Source: DATHVR01 sp035461175 (GTDB lineage: Bacteria > Actinomycetota > Acidimicrobiia > Spongiisociales > ZC4RG35). From it: a stretch of 64,000 bases of DNA. Each line of letters begins with the position of its first letter. Within the stretch, counting starts at the first letter, position 1. Location: positions 25,499 through 89,498 of the forward strand of contig DATHVR010000151.1 of NCBI GenBank assembly GCA_035461175.1. Reading direction: 5' to 3'. The notes under the pieces were generated by a model that saw only the letters and a list, made by a program, of their open reading frames with translations, ran no database searches and was not told the DNA's origin. The translations under genes and the position numbers were made by a program. This document shows positions 63,997-64,000 of this stretch, piece by piece.

Positions 63997-64000
63997 CTGT

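Overview
The window is GC-rich, gene-dense DNA with very short intergenic gaps and many 4-11 nt gene overlaps. Several features point to a free-living Actinomycetota bacterium. DapC, DapD and DapE are of the actinobacterial type, there is a GatCAB amidotransferase, starts are often GTG or TTG, the tRNA lacks an encoded CCA, and paired dynamin-like GTPases and Thr/Pro-rich lipoproteins are present. A deep, non-model class such as Acidimicrobiia is my best guess, but that is inference. No phage, transposase, integrase or CRISPR array was seen. The order csd, mnmA, ligA, gatC, gatA, gatB on the minus strand follows the housekeeping order I recall from other actinobacteria, with lineage-specific blocks inserted between the members.

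Layout. 1-7.4 kb: sbcC (cut by the left edge) and sbcD, a serpin lipoprotein, a fluoride-resistance operon (fluoride riboswitch, two CrcB subunits, DUF190) and a HerA-like ATPase. 7.6-16.4 kb: mannosylglycerate synthase, EamA transporter, HIT protein, GNAT, PQQ-type sugar dehydrogenase lipoprotein, a frameshifted MFS gene, LapA-domain protein, secreted nuclease with lamin-tail domain, an LEA-like repeat protein, an aspartate-type aminotransferase and a decayed monooxygenase-fold gene. 16.5-27.1 kb: a dehydrogenase lacking its catalytic-zinc Cys, a second MFS transporter, a degenerate ADP-ribosylglycohydrolase, a lipid kinase, two dynamin-like GTPases, a DAO-family oxidase, a lipoprotein and a stand-alone predicted PD-(D/E)XK nuclease. 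27.4-35 kb: VanW protein, pyruvate kinase, HAD phosphatase and gatBAC. 35-45.9 kb: a degenerate GH57-like protein, a sigma factor with a membrane partner, dapE/dapD/dapC, ligA and tandem GAF and MerR regulators. 46-55 kb: thioredoxin, mnmA, an aldehyde dehydrogenase, a giant STAND-TPR-membrane-propeller protein, csd, an SRPBCC protein and an enoyl-CoA hydratase. 55-64 kb: GNAT, an aceK plus GNAT/ADP-forming acetyl-CoA synthetase operon, an ammonium transporter, tRNA-Leu(UAA), an AbiEi/DUF559 protein and a Ppx/GppA phosphatase.

How the genes may work together. The DNA-end-processing genes (SbcCD, HerA-like ATPase) sit close together, recalling archaeal HerA-Mre11-Rad50 loci. Stress protection is a recurring theme: mannosylglycerate synthesis, an LEA-like protein and fluoride export. 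At the acetate branch point, AceK (isocitrate dehydrogenase kinase/phosphatase) lies 10 nt upstream of an acetyl-CoA synthetase fused to an acetyltransferase. The most unusual items are that aceK operon, the STAND-TPR-TM-propeller fusion, the fluoride riboswitch that hides a false crcB start, a covarying hairpin repeat, and several enzymes that keep their fold but have lost catalytic motifs. Single-base frameshifts in two genes may be real decay or assembly errors.
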